A DNA stretch of 64,000 bases, taken from assembly GCF_004337365.2 (NCBI RefSeq), contig NZ_CP044016.1:1860001-1924000 (forward strand), written 5' to 3'. The DNA is from Rhizosphaericola mali. Lineage in GTDB: Bacteria > Bacteroidota > Bacteroidia > Chitinophagales > Chitinophagaceae. Shown here one piece after another: positions 61,986 to 64,000 of this stretch. The translations under genes were made by a program, and so were the position numbers. How positions within the stretch are numbered: position 1 is the stretch's first letter; each line of letters opens with the position of its first letter. Below the pieces are notes generated by a model. That model saw only the letters and a list, made by a program, of their open reading frames with translations. It was not told the DNA's origin and made no database searches.

Positions 61986-64000
61986 TTAAAAGCTGAATTG
62001 CAAACCAAACATATATGTACGAGGATTAGGGAAAGAACCATAATCATAACCACGACTAAATAAACCGTCAGAAATGAAGTCTGGATCATAGCCTTTATAT
62101 TTAGTTATAGTCCAAAGATTCTGACCAGACAAATAGAATCTTAAATTTTTAACCTTATATTTTTCCAATAATTTGGACGAGAAAGAATATCCAATTTGCG
62201 CATTTTGAAATTTGGCATAAGAACCACTTTGTACAAATCTATCTGAGAATCTATTGTTGCCAGAAGGATCGTTAATCGCTGGTTTGGGGATATTTGTATT
62301 TGTATTAGTTGGTGTCCAATAGTTCAACTCATCTGTATGTGCATTATTGTAACCACCACTCATTAATGATTGATATACGGCATTAAACACTTTACTTCCT
62401 AAATTACCTTGGAAAAATAAACTTAAATCAAAGTTTTTATAAGATGCATTATAGTTAAATCCGAAATAAAATTTTGGAATTGCAGAACCTAAATACACAC
62501 GATCCTTTGCGTCTGTAATAGTATAGTCGTGATTGTTATCATTACCATTTTGAGCTTGAAAAATCACATCACCAGGACTTGTTGAGGCATTTTGATAGGC
62601 ATGGCTTTGAACTTGTGCTTCTGATTGGAAAATTCCTTCCGTACGATATCCATACAATTCACCTACTTCATGCCCCACTTCGGTCTTACTTCCAGCACCA
62701 TAAATAGGACTATTATTTCCACCAAGAGATAACACTTTGTTACTAAGTGTATAAAAATTTGTACTTATATCAAAATTAAAATCACCTTTTGTTTTCTTAT
62801 AACCTAACGTAAATTCAAATCCATGATTTTCAACAGATGCTGCATTAGTTGTTACGGATTGCGGATAAGAACCAACTGAATAAGGAATAGGAATAGATGT
62901 CAGGATATCAGAGGATTTTCTTTTAAAATACTCAGCAGTTAAGGTCAAGGCATCATTAAAGAATCCGAAATCCATGGCAATATTTGTAGTCGTAGTAGTT
63001 TCCCATTTCAAATTTTGATCTGTAACAGAAACGTTTGTTGATCCAGTTGCCAAACTATTATTGAATAAATAGTTCGCTGAATTGATGATATAACTTTGCC
63101 AACTATACGCACCCAGTGAACTTTGATTACCCAAACTACCGTAACCAGCTCTTAATTTTAATGTACTGATATCAGATGGTAAATTCAAAAAATGCTCATT
63201 TGCAATATTCCAAGCTGCAGCAACACCATAAAAATTACCATATCTATTTGCTGGACTGAATTTAGAAGAACCATCACGTCTTAAATTTACTGTCAACAAA
63301 TAACGTTCATCATAGTTATAGTTTACTCTACCTAAATACGACAATAAATTAGAACCATCTTTATAACTTACTATATTTTTTGCATTGGAGTTTGCGATAG
63401 CATCAAATGTTTGAAATTGCAAATCCCCATCATCTTGCGCAGAAGCAGTCATAGATTCAAATGTGTTTTCCTGATATGTCATACCTCCTAATAAATCGAG
63501 TCTATGCCTGCCCGTTTTCAAATTGTAGGTAAGCAAATTTTCAACTATACCTACAGTTTGTGTGCCCATTTGTTGCATCATATAGTACTGACTATTGATA
63601 TAATAGTAACCCATATCGAAACTAGGTTCATAATGAAAATTTTTGAAATTCGTTCTATCGTAGCTTACATTAATTTTATACTTTAGATTTTTAACGAATT
63701 CTATTTCACCCCAACCATTTAAAAAAGTTCTTTCTCTATTACTCCAATCGGTCACTAGATTATTCAAGCCGACAACGTTTGTAGATACCACTTTTCCATT
63801 AATAGCATCATTTACCCCTCCGTATCCACCTTTGTGCGTACTATCAAAAACTGGCATCGTTGGAATTGCAGTAACCATACTTGTTACAGATCCACCGTAC
63901 ACCGCATGACCATTGGTTACACCATAATTACCTTTATGAGATTTTACGTAAGAAAATTTTCCACCAAAAGAGAATTTTCCTTTATGCCCTTGTAAACTAG
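61986..64000 (-). CDS. susC: SusC/RagA-family TonB-dependent outer-membrane transporter (5' part outside window)
   Basis: The minus-strand frame is open to base 64000, so only the C-terminal about 671 residues are present; the plug domain and signal peptide lie outside. A GTG at 63902 is internal and not a start. The visible part is barrel: LTVNLRRDGSSKFSPANRYG, WNIANEHFLN, KLRAGYGSLGNQ, YKNFDLSLFFQGNLGSKVFN and the terminal aromatic PRTYMFGLQFSF. It imports arabinan oligosaccharides, in complex with the SusD lipoprotein, using TonB energy. It is the first visible gene of the locus and its promoter lies upstream of the window. Confidence 0.95.
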   Translation of the reverse strand, partial: SLQGHKGKFSFGGKFSYVKSHKGNYGVTNGHAVYGGSVTSMVTAIPTMPVFDSTHKGGYGGVNDAINGKVVSTNVVGLNNLVTDWSNRERTFLNGWGEIEFVKNLKYKINVSYDRTNFKNFHYEPSFDMGYYYINSQYYMMQQMGTQTVGIVENLLTYNLKTGRHRLDLLGGMTYQENTFESMTASAQDDGDLQFQTFDAIANSNAKNIVSYKDGSNLLSYLGRVNYNYDERYLLTVNLRRDGSSKFSPANRYGNFYGVAAAWNIANEHFLNLPSDISTLKLRAGYGSLGNQSSLGAYSWQSYIINSANYLFNNSLATGSTNVSVTDQNLKWETTTTTNIAMDFGFFNDALTLTAEYFKRKSSDILTSIPIPYSVGSYPQSVTTNAASVENHGFEFTLGYKKTKGDFNFDISTNFYTLSNKVLSLGGNNSPIYGAGSKTEVGHEVGELYGYRTEGIFQSEAQVQSHAYQNASTSPGDVIFQAQNGNDNNHDYTITDAKDRVYLGSAIPKFYFGFNYNASYKNFDLSLFFQGNLGSKVFNAVYQSLMSGGYNNAHTDELNYWTPTNTNTNIPKPAINDPSGNNRFSDRFVQSGSYAKFQNAQIGYSFSSKLLEKYKVKNLRFYLSGQNLWTITKYKGYDPDFISDGLFSRGYDYGSFPNPRTYMFGLQFSF

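Noticed and set aside
63902-64000. A GTG start for the SusC-like gene at 63902
   Set aside because: The same frame continues open to the window edge with barrel-like sequence, so the GTG is internal.
1-64000. CRISPR arrays, insertion sequences, prophage, rRNA
   Set aside because: No regularly spaced repeats, transposase or phage structural genes, or rRNA sequence were recognised on either strand.

Overview
The window looks like chromosome of a low-GC member of the Bacteroidota, most likely a Chitinophagaceae relative (this family-level placement is inference). Supporting signs are a SusC/SusD pair, many lipoprotein and Sec signal peptides on glycoside hydrolases, a DUF3467 protein next to pruA, a SIMPL protein, a barrel-less TonB-plug protein, and a promoter element of the Bacteroidota type (TAnnTTTG).

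Region 1 (1-21487, all minus strand) is one tight ten-gene run that reads rhaT - rhaD (fused aldolase/dehydrogenase) - rhaI - sugar kinase - putative uronidase-like hydrolase - GH28 - GH95 - GH2/malectin - GH78 - GH2 (cut by the window edge). Transport and cytosolic breakdown of L-rhamnose are therefore co-linear with secreted enzymes expected to free rhamnose, galacturonate, galactose and fucose or L-galactose from rhamnogalacturonan or rhamnose-rich glycans. No SusC/D pair is visible in this run. A divergent LacI-type regulator at 21823-22640 is clearly decayed by frameshifts, stops and loss of its C-terminus. A direct repeat in front of rhaT may be its former operator.

Region 2 (22649-31800) begins with a minus-strand GH76 mannanase lipoprotein and a LamG-type lipoprotein. 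A plus-strand set of small redox or stress-type genes follows: an exported PPC/DUF296 protein, a DJ-1/PfpI protein, an aldo/keto reductase, an SDR, and a GlcG/HbpS-like gene broken by one missing base. Next come loosely packed small genes, including two paralogous proteins of unknown function, a DoxX-like protein, a perfect 16-bp hairpin, and tRNA-Arg(UCU) with its own terminator.

Region 3 (31800-46240) is housekeeping: dnaB, a TonB-plug/MG2-like protein, DUF3467, pruA, an esterase plus a DOPA-dioxygenase-like pair, an AraC regulator, rpoN, a membrane protein, comM/yifB, a periplasmic HMA protein and a SIMPL protein.

Region 4 (46293-64000, all minus strand) is an arabinan/arabinogalactan polysaccharide utilisation locus: susC (cut by the edge) - susD - GH43 - GH97 - GH43 - GH51 - GH51 - GH43 - aldose 1-epimerase, then a terminator, then a separate large GH31 protein carrying dockerin-like and cohesin-like modules. 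Regions 1 and 4 together fit growth on pectic rhamnogalacturonan I, with its arabinan and galactan side chains and its rhamnose-containing backbone.

No CRISPR array, rRNA, insertion sequence or prophage was recognised. I found no wholly new system. The best candidates for follow-up are the decayed rhamnose regulator, the GH95 with an inserted domain, the 926-residue hydrolase of uncertain family, the GH31-dockerin-cohesin protein, and the small paralogous pair.
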